Assembly (NCBI RefSeq): GCF_043555975.1
Contig: NZ_JBIGIA010000013.1
Location: 79,763 to 143,762 of the forward strand
Source: Pelomonas nitida
Lineage (GTDB): Bacteria; Pseudomonadota; Gammaproteobacteria; Burkholderiales; Burkholderiaceae_C
Direction of reading: 5' to 3'
DNA: 64,000 nucleotides
The notes under the pieces are model-generated. The model was not told the DNA's origin and ran no database searches. It worked only from the letters and a program-made list of their open reading frames with translations. This document shows positions 1 through 8,788 of the stretch, in pieces. Both the position numbers and the translations under genes were made by a program. The number at the start of each line of letters is the position of its first letter. Within the stretch, counting starts at the first letter, position 1.

Positions 1-2
1 TG

Positions 3-77
3 CCCTGCGCCGTCATGCTGGGTTTCGGCGCAGCGTTCGCGGGGCTGGCGATCTGGCGCTTTCGTTGGGAGGAGTGA
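3..77 (+). CDS. C-terminal end of an integral membrane protein (5' cut off)
   Basis: Only the last 24 codons are inside the window, read in the third frame and ending in TGA at 75-77. The visible peptide is a hydrophobic helix rich in Gly, Ala, Leu and Phe, followed by the basic/aromatic end IWRFRWEE. Such a tail is typical of the last membrane segment of an ABC-2 type permease, but many other membrane proteins end this way, so the family is a guess. It converges with the regulator gene on the other strand and their 3' ends overlap by about 65 bp. The rest of the gene lies to the left of the window. Confidence 0.5.
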   Translation, partial: PCAVMLGFGAAFAGLAIWRFRWEE

Positions 78-2652
78 AGCGCAGGCCGGTCACGTCCAGC
101 GCGCACTGCCAGGTCTGGATGAGGTCCATTGCCTCGCCCTCGGTGTGCCAGCGGGCCAGCATGGCGGCGTCTGCGTTGCGGGCCAGCAGCGCGTCCAGCC
201 GCTCGCGGTCGGCCGCCTCGTTGGGCTGGCGGCTCTCCTGCCCGCGGTCGCGGTAGGCGCGGTCGGCGGCCCCGGCCAGCTGGCCGGCGCGGCGCCAGTC
301 GCCGCCGAGGCCGTGCAGCAGCGCCAGCGCGTCGAGCGCGCACCACAGGTTGTCGGCGGCGATGCGGCGCTGGCGGCTGGCGCACTCCGAGACGATTTCC
401 TGCGCGCGCGTCAGGTTGCCTTGCGCCACCAGCGCGCCGATGAGGTTGCCCAGCACGCTGAACTCGGCCGGCGATGAGCCGTCCTTCGGCACCAGCGGCA
501 GCAGCGCCTCGCTGCGGGCGACGGACTGGTCCAGGTCACCCGCCGCGCGTTCGACGTCGGCCAGGTTGGTGCCGGCGCGCAGCACGCCCTCCACATCGCC
601 GTCGCGCTGGCACAGCGCCAGCACCGACAGCAGCAGCGCGCGGGCGCTGCGCGTGTTGCCGGCGGTCAGGTCCAGCGTGGCCTCGGTGGTGCGCCCGCGT
701 GACAGCACGTTGGACGGCCAGCGTGGGTCCTCCACGGCCTTGGCCAACGCCATCGCGCGGCGCGCGTCGGGGTTGTCCACGCGCCAGTTGAACGCGTACT
801 CCGACCACGCCAGGTACTGGCCGCGTGCGTCGCCCAGCGCCTCGAACAGGTGCGCGGCGCGCTCGGCGGTCGCGCGGGCATGCTGCGGGTACTCGGTGCT
901 GTTGGCGCGGCTCACGCCCTCCCAGAACCGCGCCGCCACGCGGTCAGGGGTCTGCGGATTGACGTGCTGTGTGAGCAGCTCGCCGCGCGTGCGCGCCTCG
1001 GCGTGCTGCAGCAACGCCAGCCACAGCGGCCAGCCGCTGGCGTAGAGCGCGATGGCGGCGCCGGGCGCGGCACCGAGCGCAAGGTCCACCGCGTAGCGCA
1101 GGTTGTCGATCTCCGGCGCCCAGCGCGCCGTCCAGGCTGTCGGCGGTGTGCACCAGTGCTCGTCGAAGCTGCCCTCGAACAGCCGGCACATGCCGTGGAT
1201 GAAGCCCAACTGCACCTGCTCGGCCTCGCCGGACTGCGCCAGCTTGTCCTTGGCGAACAGCCGCCCCGTTTCAAGCAGTCGGTAGCGCGGTGCGTGGGCG
1301 CGGTCCAGGCTCACGAGCGAGCGGTCGACGAGATCAAGGATGACTTCGACGACGCGGCAGCTCGTCATCGCCTCGTCGGCCAGGCAGTCGGCGGCCCAGT
1401 CCAGGTCGAACGAACCGGGGAACACCGACAGCCGCCGGAACACGCGCTGCTCGGCCTCGTTGAGCAGGCTGTGGCTCCAGTCCAGCGCTGCGGCCAGCGC
1501 GTTGTGCCGCGACGGCTGGGCCTGTGACGGCGGCGCCAGCAGGCTCAGGCGCTGGTGCAGCCGCGCCGCCAGGCCCGCGATGCCCAGCGACGGCAGGCGA
1601 GCGGCGGCCAGCTCGATCGCCAGCGCATTGCCGTCCAGCTCGCGGCAGATGCCGGCGGCCAGGGCGGTGCTGTGCTCGTCCCACTGCAGCGAGCTGCCGG
1701 AGCCTGCGGCTCGCTGTGCCAGCAGTTGCAATGCATCGCACCCGCGCGCCTCGGCGGCGCTGGCGTCCTCGGCCGGCAGTGCCAGCGGGCCGAGCCGGTA
1801 GACCTGCTGCGTCGCCGCGCGCAGCGGGATCTGGCTGGTGACGAGCAGTGTGAGCTGTTCCGTCTCCTGCACCAGTGCCTGCGCGATGCGTGCCGTCTCG
1901 TCGAGCAGGTGCTCGGCGTTGTCCAGCACGACGAGCATGCGCTGCGACTTCAGCTTGCGCACGACGGCGTCCAGCGGCGCGTCGTCGCCTGCGAGCTTGA
2001 TGCCCAGCACGCGCGACAGCAGCGCAGCGACCTGCATCGGCTCGGTCAGCGGCGCCAGCTCCACCCAGAACACGCCGTCGACAAAGCGCGCAGCCAGCTG
2101 GCGCGCGGCCGCCAGCGCCAGGTGCGTCTTGCCCACGCCCGCGGCGCCGCACAGCGTGACCAGCGGTTGCGCAGTCAGCAGCGCCGCCAGCTCGGCCAGC
2201 TCGCGCTGCCGGCCGATCAGTGCCGGCACGCGCGCCGGCAGGTTGCCCGGCGCAGCGGGGCCGGCGGGGCGCGGGGCTTCGCGGCGGGCGTCGTCGGCCT
2301 CGGCCAGCGGCACGGTGAAGCGGTAGCCCACACCGGCGATGTTGGCGATGGCGCGCGCGCCCACCAGCTTGCGCAGCTGCGCCACCTGCACGGCGATGTT
2401 GTTGTCTTCGACGACGACGCCGGCCCACACGCGCTGCATCAATTCGTCCTTGCTCACCAGCCGGCCGTTGCGCTGCACCAGCAGTGCCAGCACGTCGAAC
2501 GCGCGGGCGGTGATGGCCAGCGGCTCGCCGAAGCGCAGCAGCTGGCGCTCCTGCGGGCGCAGCAGGAAATCGCCGAAGCGGTACTCGGCCTGCAGCGGCG
2601 CGTCCGGCGCTTCGGCCTTCAGTGACAGGGGCGGGGGCGCGGTGGATTTCAT
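13..2652 (-). CDS. Winged-helix transcriptional regulator with AAA/STAND-type ATPase domain
   Basis: A protein of 879 residues. Residues about 24-115 form an OmpR/CadC-type winged helix with the usual recognition-helix and wing pattern (LVSKDELMQRVW, then VGYRF). A P-loop GAAGVGKT follows at about 169-176, with a Walker B stretch LVVLDNAEH further on. The rest is alpha-helical and repeat-like, as in the ATP-binding sensor regulators related to AfsR/MalT. This architecture is usually a cytoplasmic transcription activator in which the NTPase and helical repeats gate DNA binding. I start it at the ATG at 2652; an upstream in-frame ATG at 2727 would push it almost into the divergent DUF4242 gene and adds 25 residues unlike the family. 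The ligand and target genes are unknown. The divergent neighbour is the obvious first candidate target. Confidence 0.8.
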   Translation of the reverse strand: MKSTAPPPLSLKAEAPDAPLQAEYRFGDFLLRPQERQLLRFGEPLAITARAFDVLALLVQRNGRLVSKDELMQRVWAGVVVEDNNIAVQVAQLRKLVGARAIANIAGVGYRFTVPLAEADDARREAPRPAGPAAPGNLPARVPALIGRQRELAELAALLTAQPLVTLCGAAGVGKTHLALAAARQLAARFVDGVFWVELAPLTEPMQVAALLSRVLGIKLAGDDAPLDAVVRKLKSQRMLVVLDNAEHLLDETARIAQALVQETEQLTLLVTSQIPLRAATQQVYRLGPLALPAEDASAAEARGCDALQLLAQRAAGSGSSLQWDEHSTALAAGICRELDGNALAIELAAARLPSLGIAGLAARLHQRLSLLAPPSQAQPSRHNALAAALDWSHSLLNEAEQRVFRRLSVFPGSFDLDWAADCLADEAMTSCRVVEVILDLVDRSLVSLDRAHAPRYRLLETGRLFAKDKLAQSGEAEQVQLGFIHGMCRLFEGSFDEHWCTPPTAWTARWAPEIDNLRYAVDLALGAAPGAAIALYASGWPLWLALLQHAEARTRGELLTQHVNPQTPDRVAARFWEGVSRANSTEYPQHARATAERAAHLFEALGDARGQYLAWSEYAFNWRVDNPDARRAMALAKAVEDPRWPSNVLSRGRTTEATLDLTAGNTRSARALLLSVLALCQRDGDVEGVLRAGTNLADVERAAGDLDQSVARSEALLPLVPKDGSSPAEFSVLGNLIGALVAQGNLTRAQEIVSECASRQRRIAADNLWCALDALALLHGLGGDWRRAGQLAGAADRAYRDRGQESRQPNEAADRERLDALLARNADAAMLARWHTEGEAMDLIQTWQCALDVTGLRFTPPNESARSPAPRTLRRNPA

Positions 2653-2729
2653 CGGCAATTCATACCCGTTTAAGGACGCATTGGGGGCGTCGCGCCGAGC
2701 ATGCAGGCTCTTCAACCCGAGGAGCATTC

Positions 2730-3002
2730 ATGCCCAAGTTCGTCATCGAGAGAAACATTCCCGGCGCCGGTCAGCTGACGCCGCAAGACCTCAAGGCCGT
2801 GTCGCAGCGCTCGTGCGCCGTGCTCAACAGCATGGGCCCCGGCATCCAGTGGATACAGAGCTACGTCACGGACGACCGCCTCTACTGCATCTACCTGGCG
2901 CCGGACGAGGCCGCCATTCGCCGCCATGCCAGCGAGGGCGGGTTCCCGTGCGACAAGGTGTCTCAGATCCGCACCGTCATCGACCCGTCGACCGCCGAGT
3001 AA
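2730..3002 (+). CDS. DUF4242 family small protein
   Basis: A 90-residue soluble protein beginning MPKFVIERNIPGAG, which matches the DUF4242 (SCO4226-like) family; some members bind nickel. The ferredoxin-like pattern is complete: a first strand, a Pro-Gly turn, a helix with SQRSCAVL, the strand IQWIQSYV and the conserved block DRLYCIYLAPDEAAIRRHA. The start is fixed by a good ribosome site (GAGGAG at 2719-2724) five bases before the ATG. It is divergent from the large winged-helix ATPase regulator, with 77 bp between the two starts, so it may be controlled by it. Function in the cell is not established. Confidence 0.8.
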   Translation: MPKFVIERNIPGAGQLTPQDLKAVSQRSCAVLNSMGPGIQWIQSYVTDDRLYCIYLAPDEAAIRRHASEGGFPCDKVSQIRTVIDPSTAE

Positions 3003-3084
3003 GGATTAGACGGCAGCCGCCTGCGCCACGGGTTCGTGAAAGATCACGTGGCGGCATGGCATCGATGCTGACGCGCCCGTTGCG

Positions 3085-4287
3085 ATGACGCAGCCCGACC
3101 GCCGCCACCTCGCGCAGCTCAGCCGCCTGCTGGACGAGTTCATGGATCTCGACGAGCCCGGCCGCGAGCGGCGGCTGAGCGAGGTCGAGCCACGGCTGGC
3201 GGCGCCACTGCGCGCAGCGCTGCGCACGGACGCGTCGGGATTTCTCAGCGGCACGCTGATGAGCGGGCCGCTGCAGCCGGCGCTGGTCGGCCAGTGCATC
3301 GGCCCTTACTGCATCGAGGCGCCGCTGGGCGCCGGTGGCAGCGGCTCGGTGTGGCGGGCGCGCCGCGTCGACGGGCCGGGCGAGCCACCCGTGGCGATCA
3401 AGCTGCTGCACCTGTCGCTGCTCGGCCAGGCCGCGGCGCTGCGCTTTCGTCAGGAGCGGGCCATCCTCACGCGGCTCGCGCACCCGCACGTCGCCCGCTT
3501 GCTGGACGCCGGCGAGACGCCCGACGGCCAACCCTACCTGGTGCTGGAGCATGTCGACGGCCTGCCCATCGACCAGCACTGCGACGCGCGCGCCTTGAGC
3601 GTGGCCGCGCGGCTGGCGTTGGCCGGCCAGCTGATGAGCGCGCTGACGCATGCGCACGGCCACGGCGTCGTGCACCGTGACATCAAGCCCGGCAATGTCC
3701 TCGTTACGCGCGCTGGCCACGTGAAGCTGCTGGACTTCGGCATTGCCCAATGGCGCGAGGGGCCGGCGCGGCCGCCACACCCGCTGACCGCTGAAGGCCG
3801 CCCGGTGCTGACGCCGCGCTACGCCGCGCCCGAGCAGTGGCGCGGGCTGCCCGCCACCGTGGCGACCGATGTGTACGCCGTCGGCATGCTGCTGCACGAG
3901 CTGCTGTGCGGCCGCAGCGCAGGCGGCCAGGCCATCGGGGCAAGTTCGGCGATCCGCCGCTTGCTGCACGGCGAGCCGCCGCGCATGGCCGGCGTGCTGC
4001 CGGCCACCGCCGTGGCGGCAGCGCGTGGCACCCAACCCGCAGCGCTGCGGCGGCAGTTGCAGGGCGACCTGCAGCGCGTGGTCTCGACGGCCCTGCGCCG
4101 CCGGCCCGCCGAGCGCTACGCGTCCATCGCGGCGCTCGCGGCCGACGTGCAGCGCTGCCTGCGGGGCGAGCCGGTGCTGGCGCGGCCGGACGCGCGGGTG
4201 GACCGCTGGGCCAGCGCCATGCGCCGCCACTGCATCGGCGCCGTCATCGCGCTGCTCGACCTCAGCCTGGGGCCCGACCACTCATGA
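3085..4287 (+). CDS. Eukaryotic-like serine/threonine protein kinase
   Basis: A 400-residue protein with a full Hanks-type kinase domain: Gly-rich loop LGAGGSGS (81-88), ATP-binding Lys in VAIKLL (106), catalytic HRDIKPGN (197-204), DFG (217-219) and APE (248-250). An N-terminal helical region of about 70 residues precedes it. After the kinase there is only a short tail with a weak hydrophobic stretch (CIGAVIALLDL). The long TPR-bearing extracytoplasmic part common in relatives of this group is absent, so this is a short form. It overlaps the next gene, a sigma factor, by ATGA and is almost certainly translated with it. The usual role of such pairs is signal transduction by phosphorylation feeding into transcription; the substrate is not known. 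Confidence 0.9.
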   Translation: MTQPDRRHLAQLSRLLDEFMDLDEPGRERRLSEVEPRLAAPLRAALRTDASGFLSGTLMSGPLQPALVGQCIGPYCIEAPLGAGGSGSVWRARRVDGPGEPPVAIKLLHLSLLGQAAALRFRQERAILTRLAHPHVARLLDAGETPDGQPYLVLEHVDGLPIDQHCDARALSVAARLALAGQLMSALTHAHGHGVVHRDIKPGNVLVTRAGHVKLLDFGIAQWREGPARPPHPLTAEGRPVLTPRYAAPEQWRGLPATVATDVYAVGMLLHELLCGRSAGGQAIGASSAIRRLLHGEPPRMAGVLPATAVAAARGTQPAALRRQLQGDLQRVVSTALRRRPAERYASIAALAADVQRCLRGEPVLARPDARVDRWASAMRRHCIGAVIALLDLSLGPDHS

Positions 4288-4784
4288 ATCCGCTGTTCGA
4301 TTCGCTGTACGGCGAGCTGTGCCGGTTGGCGCGCCGCGAGGTGCGCCGCAGCGGCGGGCAGCATCTCGTCGGCACCGGCACGCTGGTGCACGAGGCCTGG
4401 CTGGGCATCGCGCGGCGCAGCCCGCTGGCGTTCGAGGCGCCCGGCCCCTTCCTCGCCTACGCGGCACGCACGATGCGCGGCCTGATGATCGACCGGCTGC
4501 GGGCGCGCGGCGCGCACAAGCGTGGCGGCGGTGTCGTCGTCACCTCGCTGGACACGCAGCACCTCGACGAAGCGCCGCCCGCCGAGCCGCCGGACCTCGC
4601 CCGGCTCGCCGAGGCCATGGAGGAGCTGGCCGCCATCGAGCCCGAGCTGGCCGACGTGGTGGACCTGAAATTCTTCTGCGGCTTCACGCTGGAGGAGATC
4701 GCGGTGATGAAGCGCGTGTCCGGCCGCACCGTGCAGCGCCAGTGGGAGAAGGCGCGCCTGCTGCTGCAGCACGCCATGCGCTGA
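4284..4784 (+). CDS. ECF-type RNA polymerase sigma factor
   Basis: A 166-residue sigma-70 family protein of the group usually annotated as TIGR02999. Region 2 is seen in the first 80 residues (FLAYAARTMRGLMIDRLRAR) and region 4 with its helix-turn-helix in the last 60 (LEEIAVMKRVSGRTVQRQWEKAR). Its ATG overlaps the stop of the kinase gene (ATGA at 4284-4287), which implies coupled translation and matched amounts. No anti-sigma gene follows. In this family the partner kinase is thought to supply the control, so kinase and sigma factor probably form one signalling unit. Promoters it recognises cannot be told from the window. Confidence 0.88.
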   Translation: MNPLFDSLYGELCRLARREVRRSGGQHLVGTGTLVHEAWLGIARRSPLAFEAPGPFLAYAARTMRGLMIDRLRARGAHKRGGGVVVTSLDTQHLDEAPPAEPPDLARLAEAMEELAAIEPELADVVDLKFFCGFTLEEIAVMKRVSGRTVQRQWEKARLLLQHAMR

Positions 4785-4789
4785 GCCGC

Positions 4790-5596
4790 TCACGGCGCCA
4801 GCGCCACCTTCAGCAGCAGGCCCGCGCCTGCCAGGCCCAGCGCCGCCAGCGTGATCTGGCGGTAGCCCACGTCGCCCGTGCGCCGGTAGATGGCGATGCC
4901 CGCGCCGTTGCCCAGCAACGCGACCGGCGCGGCGGCGGCCAGGATCATCCAGAAGCTGTGACTGAACAGCTGCGGCCGCGCCAGCGCGAGCACGGCCAGG
5001 CCCACCAGCTGCATCCACAGGATGAAGGGCTGGGTCAGGGCCCGGCCCTGCTGCTTGCCGACGCCATGCAGGCTGTTCCACACCAGCAGCGCCGAGCCCG
5101 GAAATGCCGAGAAGCCGCCGACGATGCCGCCCGCTGCGCCGACGAGAAAGGAGCGCTGCGGGCTGGGGGCGCCCTCGGCCAGCCGCAGCGTCGCCGGCTT
5201 GAACAGGGCCCACGCCGCATACGCGACGAGCAGCCCGCCCAGGCACGCCGTCAGTTCCGCCGCGCCGGCGACGGCCAAGATCTGCAGGCCGAGAGGCATG
5301 CCGACGGTGCCGCCGACGAGATAGGGCAGCACGCCGTCGCGCCGGTGCCAGGGGCCGGCGTGGCGGCGCAGTTCGCCCCACAGCGAGCCGAGGCTGAAGG
5401 CCTGCGTCAGCAGCGACAGCGCCATCAGCACTGCAATGCCCAGCTGCGGCGGCAGCACCAGCAGGCTCAGGCAGCCGATGGCCGAGAAGCCGAAGCCCGA
5501 CAGGCCGCTGAAGACCGCGGCGGTCATGTAGACGGCCGCCAGCGTCAGTGCGGCAGCGGGGGTGACGAGACAGGTGAAGTCGAAGAAGGGTGACAT
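4790..5596 (-). CDS. TauE/SafE family (TSUP) membrane exporter
   Basis: A 268-residue integral membrane protein with about eight hydrophobic segments and the two internal Gly-rich repeats of the TSUP family (VFSGLSGFGFSAIG near the N-terminus and GAAGGIVGGFSAFPG past the middle). Family members move sulfite, sulfoacetate or other organosulfur anions across the inner membrane. The start at 5596 (MSPFFDFTCL) was chosen because the longer frame upstream is Arg/Pro-rich and shows no homology pattern. It converges with the sigma factor gene with five bases between the stops. The substrate cannot be assigned; no sulfur-metabolism gene is nearby. Confidence 0.8.
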   Translation of the reverse strand: MSPFFDFTCLVTPAAALTLAAVYMTAAVFSGLSGFGFSAIGCLSLLVLPPQLGIAVLMALSLLTQAFSLGSLWGELRRHAGPWHRRDGVLPYLVGGTVGMPLGLQILAVAGAAELTACLGGLLVAYAAWALFKPATLRLAEGAPSPQRSFLVGAAGGIVGGFSAFPGSALLVWNSLHGVGKQQGRALTQPFILWMQLVGLAVLALARPQLFSHSFWMILAAAAPVALLGNGAGIAIYRRTGDVGYRQITLAALGLAGAGLLLKVALAP

Positions 5597-5805
5597 GGCG
5601 GTGACTGCAGGTGCGCCGGACCCGTGGCACCGCGGCGCGGGCCATTGCCGATCCGGCCCCCTGGAGATCGCAAACCCCGCCGCAAAGCCGCCAGGCTGCT
5701 GCGATTCGTGGGGGGTGTGTCCGGTTTTGCGCCGTGTCTCCGATCTGTCCGAGGCGAGCCCGCCTCGGCGCGGGCCGCACATCGACAACCCATCGCAGGA
5801 CCTTC

Positions 5806-6423
5806 ATGAACATCACGATCCCTGTCGGCGCGCTGCGGCGTGCCTCCCTTCGCGGCTTCGTTCGCGCCACGGCGCTGGCGCTGCCGATCGCCCTCTCCTC
5901 AGCCGCGCCGGCGGCAGACCTGGCCCCACCGGACGGCCATCGCCACGGCGATGACGCCCCCTCGTCGCCGCTCGTCAACAAGGTGCGCAGCGCGACGCGG
6001 CGCTACCTGGACATCAACGTCGCGCTCGGCGAGGGCTGGGTGCAGGCCACGCCCTGCGTCAGCGGCCCCAGCGAGGGCGCGATGGGCGTGCACTTCCTCA
6101 AACCCGACCGCCTGCACGACGGCATGCTGAAAGCCGAGGAGCCCGAACTGCTCATCTACGAGCCACAGCGCGGCGGCAGCTACCGCCTCGTCGGCGTGGA
6201 GTACCTCGTGCTCGCCAGCGAATGGGCGGGCCGCAACCCGCCCGGCTCGGCGCCTTCGGTGGACGGCCACCTCGCCAACTTCGTCGGCGAGCCCAACCGC
6301 TACGCGCTGCCCGCGTTTTACGAACTGCACGTCTGGGCCTGGGAGGAGAACCCCAGCGGCAGCTTCTCCGACTGGAACCCGCGCGTGTCCTGCGAGCGGC
6401 AGCCGACGTCGCCGCGCGGCTGA
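5806..6423 (+). CDS. Conserved exported protein of unknown function
   Basis: A 205-residue protein with a signal peptide (residues 1 to about 39, hydrophobic core ATALALPIALSSAAPA, likely cleavage after Ala). The mature part contains a well-ordered domain with VRSATRRYLDINVALGEGWVQ, PCVSGPSEGAMGVHF and LVGVEYLVLASEW. I recognise this pattern as a family of hypothetical exported proteins in proteobacteria, but not a function. Two mature cysteines could form a disulfide. It is divergent from the TauE-like gene, with about 210 bp between starts. The ATG at 5806 gives a normal signal peptide; the frame upstream of it looks non-coding. Confidence 0.7.
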   Translation: MNITIPVGALRRASLRGFVRATALALPIALSSAAPAADLAPPDGHRHGDDAPSSPLVNKVRSATRRYLDINVALGEGWVQATPCVSGPSEGAMGVHFLKPDRLHDGMLKAEEPELLIYEPQRGGSYRLVGVEYLVLASEWAGRNPPGSAPSVDGHLANFVGEPNRYALPAFYELHVWAWEENPSGSFSDWNPRVSCERQPTSPRG

Positions 6424-6428
6424 CCGGT

Positions 6429-7406
6429 TCAGGCCATCGGCCGCTGGTTGTCGAGCGCGCGGGATTCGCCGTCGTGCAGCGCGACGAGCGTCAGCAGGCC
6501 GGCGTCGTCGGCTCCGTCGCCCAACGTCTCGACGTAGCGGCAGGCGGCATAGGCTTCGGCCTGTTGTTCGTACTGCCGCACCCAGGCCTCGCGCGCCGGC
6601 AGGCGCTCGGGGTTGATGGGCCACACGCCGGGGCTGGGCTTGAGGCGGCCGGCGATGCCGATGCGCCAGGGCTTGGCCGTGAGGCGGGCGCGGAAGCAGC
6701 GCTGGTTCTGGCACATGCGGGCGTAGAGCGGGTCGGCACCGATCGCCTTGAAGAAGTCTTGTGCTGCCGGCGCAGCGGGGTCGAATCGTGCATGGGTGGC
6801 GATCAACCGCAAGCCGGCAGGCGTTTCATAGACGCGCAGCCGCCAGCCGGGCTGCTTCGCCACGACGGCTCGAATCTGGTGGCGGGCGCTGTCGGCGGGC
6901 GACCTTCGGAACCGCTTCAGCCGGAACAGCATGGACGCCAGCAGCGTTGTGCCGACAGGGATCACGACGAGCCCCGCCAGCAGCGCCGGCCAGACGCTGT
7001 ACTTGGCAACCACGTAGCCGAGCAGCGCCAGCGTGATGAGGGCGCCGGCCACGAACAGGCGAACACCGGGTTTGGTCTCGAAATCCACATCCGCGATCAG
7101 CAGGTCCGGCACATTCAGGCAGCGAGCGCCGTAGGCGTTGCGCGTGATGACGGCCTCGCCGTGGCGGGCCAGCACCTCCTCGCGGATGGGCACGCCATCG
7201 GCGCCGTTGTAGGCCAGCTTGCGCTCGCGGCGCGGCACCGTGTCGCCACTGGCCGCGCGCTGCGCCGCCTCGGTCACGCGCAACTGGGCCTGGGCTTGTG
7301 CATCCGCCGCGCTGCTGTCTGACCAGCCGAAACGCCGCAGCGTGATGTCACGGCCCTTCACGCGGGCGGTGGTGCGGGCCTCGGCCCAGTAGCTCGGAAC
7401 GATCAT
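6429..7406 (-). CDS. Hypothetical membrane protein
   Basis: A 325-residue protein I cannot place in a family. A soluble N-terminal region of about 115 residues is followed by two closely spaced hydrophobic segments (ALITLALLGYVVA and ALLAGLVVIPVGTTLLAS), then a cytoplasmic domain of about 170 residues with WRLRVYETPAGLRLIATHA and a Cys-x4-Cys (CQNQRCF). The arrangement suggests an inner-membrane hairpin carrying a soluble domain. The ATG at 7406 has GGGAG just upstream. It converges with the exported-protein gene, with five bases between the stops. Nothing nearby points to a role. Confidence 0.65.
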   Translation of the reverse strand: MIVPSYWAEARTTARVKGRDITLRRFGWSDSSAADAQAQAQLRVTEAAQRAASGDTVPRRERKLAYNGADGVPIREEVLARHGEAVITRNAYGARCLNVPDLLIADVDFETKPGVRLFVAGALITLALLGYVVAKYSVWPALLAGLVVIPVGTTLLASMLFRLKRFRRSPADSARHQIRAVVAKQPGWRLRVYETPAGLRLIATHARFDPAAPAAQDFFKAIGADPLYARMCQNQRCFRARLTAKPWRIGIAGRLKPSPGVWPINPERLPAREAWVRQYEQQAEAYAACRYVETLGDGADDAGLLTLVALHDGESRALDNQRPMA

Positions 7407-7558
7407 TGTTTTCTCCCTGCCGCTGCGCACTCCTCGGTGCGCCGGGCCGGGAGATTAGCAAGCGCGGCGGCGCCGGCAGCTCGCAGCGGACCGTGAGTGC
7501 CGCCACGGGCCGGCCGTCGACGACGGGCTGGGGATGGCGGCAGGACAACATCCGCCGT

Positions 7559-8251
7559 TCAGCGTATCGCCGTCACCCAGCGCCCGAAGCGGGGTGCCAG
7601 CCGCCAGCCGTCCTCGCCCAGCCAGTCGGCGGCCACCAGCACGTGGTGGGCGCGACCGATGAGGTTCTCGCGTGGCACCGTGCCGATGAAGCGCGAGTCC
7701 TCGCTGTTGTCGCGGTTGTCGCCGAGCAGGAAGTACTGGCCCGCCGGCACGACGCGCTCGGCGAAGTCGCGGCGTGCAGTCACCGCCGGCAGGAACTGCA
7801 CGGCGTGCGGGTGACCGGCGAGGTCTTCGGTGGCGCGCACGGCGTCGACGACCCAGCCGGGCGCGAGGGTCTCGCCGTGTGTCTGCGCGCCGGTGTAGGC
7901 CAGCGGCTGGCCGTTGAGGATGACCTGGCCTTCCCTCACCGCGACGCGGTCGCCCGGCAGGCCGACGATGCGCTTGATGAGCCGCGCGCCACCGGCGGGC
8001 GAGCTGAGCGTGACGACGTCGCCGCGCTGGGGTTCACCCAGGTGGAGCAGCACGACGTCGGTCAGGGGCAGCTTGAGGTCGTAGGCCAGCCGGTTGACGA
8101 GCACGACGTCGCCCTCCAGCAGCGTCGGGCGCATGGAGCCGGAGGGAATGGGGTTCCAGTCGGCCACGGCGGTGCGCAGCAGCGCGAAGCTGGCCATGAA
8201 GACGAGGAAGCCGCGGTTGGCCTTGAGGGTGTTGAGGACCTGATTCTTCAT
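7559..8251 (-). CDS. lepB: Signal peptidase I
   Basis: A 230-residue inner-membrane serine protease that removes signal peptides from secreted proteins. One N-terminal membrane segment (residues 13-29) is followed by the catalytic Ser39 in PSGSM, the general-base Lys94 in RLIKRIVGLPGD, and the conserved GDNRDNSEDSR box. All S26 family boxes are present. It is shorter than the principal LepB of betaproteobacteria, which usually sits in the lepA-lepB-rnc operon; none of those genes is here, so this may be a second, accessory copy. The start at 8251 gives a typical short cytoplasmic N-terminus before the anchor. Confidence 0.9.
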   Translation of the reverse strand: MKNQVLNTLKANRGFLVFMASFALLRTAVADWNPIPSGSMRPTLLEGDVVLVNRLAYDLKLPLTDVVLLHLGEPQRGDVVTLSSPAGGARLIKRIVGLPGDRVAVREGQVILNGQPLAYTGAQTHGETLAPGWVVDAVRATEDLAGHPHAVQFLPAVTARRDFAERVVPAGQYFLLGDNRDNSEDSRFIGTVPRENLIGRAHHVLVAADWLGEDGWRLAPRFGRWVTAIR

Positions 8252-8390
8252 GCAGCCATGCTGTCACCGCCGCTGCGTCGGAAGCGGCGGCCTGCGGCGA
8301 ATGGCGGAAGCGGCGAGGTGAATGGTGCCCGGCGGCGGCGGCTGGCGTGCAGGCATCATGCGCCCACTTAAAAAAGTAGGGAGTGTGGAG

Positions 8391-8741
8391 ATGTTGTCCA
8401 TCTTTGGTGCGGCCATCAGCTTGCCGTTTTTGATGCTGGGCCTGCTGATCTCGGCCATTCCGGTTTGGATGGCCGCCAAGATCGTCGGCGCCGGTCACCA
8501 AGAACTGTGGCGGGCCGCGCTGGCTCTGTTGTTGGCCACGACGGCGGCCGTGGCCGTCGTGATGGTGTGCGTCAAGCTTCACGCCGTCTTGTGGGGCGTC
8601 CTGTTGATGCTGGCGACGGTGGTGGTCGTGTTCGCCAAGGTGCTGGACCTGTCCTACCTCGGCGCCTTCATCCTGTGCATTCTCAGCGCGGCTCTCCAAG
8701 TCGCCGTGTCCAAGTTGCTGGTGGCACTGTTTGGCGGCTGA
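8391..8741 (+). CDS. Small hydrophobic membrane protein, unknown
   Basis: A 116-residue protein made almost wholly of four predicted membrane helices (for example FLMLGLLISAIPVWMAA, LLLATTAAVAVVMVCVKL and LGAFILCILSAALQVAV). I do not recognise the family. I chose the ATG at 8391 because AGGGAG (8378-8383) lies seven bases before it; an ATG at 8358 would add eleven residues. The gene is followed closely by the CPBP protease gene on the same strand and may be co-transcribed with it. Confidence 0.65.
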   Translation: MLSIFGAAISLPFLMLGLLISAIPVWMAAKIVGAGHQELWRAALALLLATTAAVAVVMVCVKLHAVLWGVLLMLATVVVVFAKVLDLSYLGAFILCILSAALQVAVSKLLVALFGG

Positions 8742-8788
8742 TCGCACTGCGTCGCAATATGCTCGCAATCATCGGGAGGTAGCCGTCC

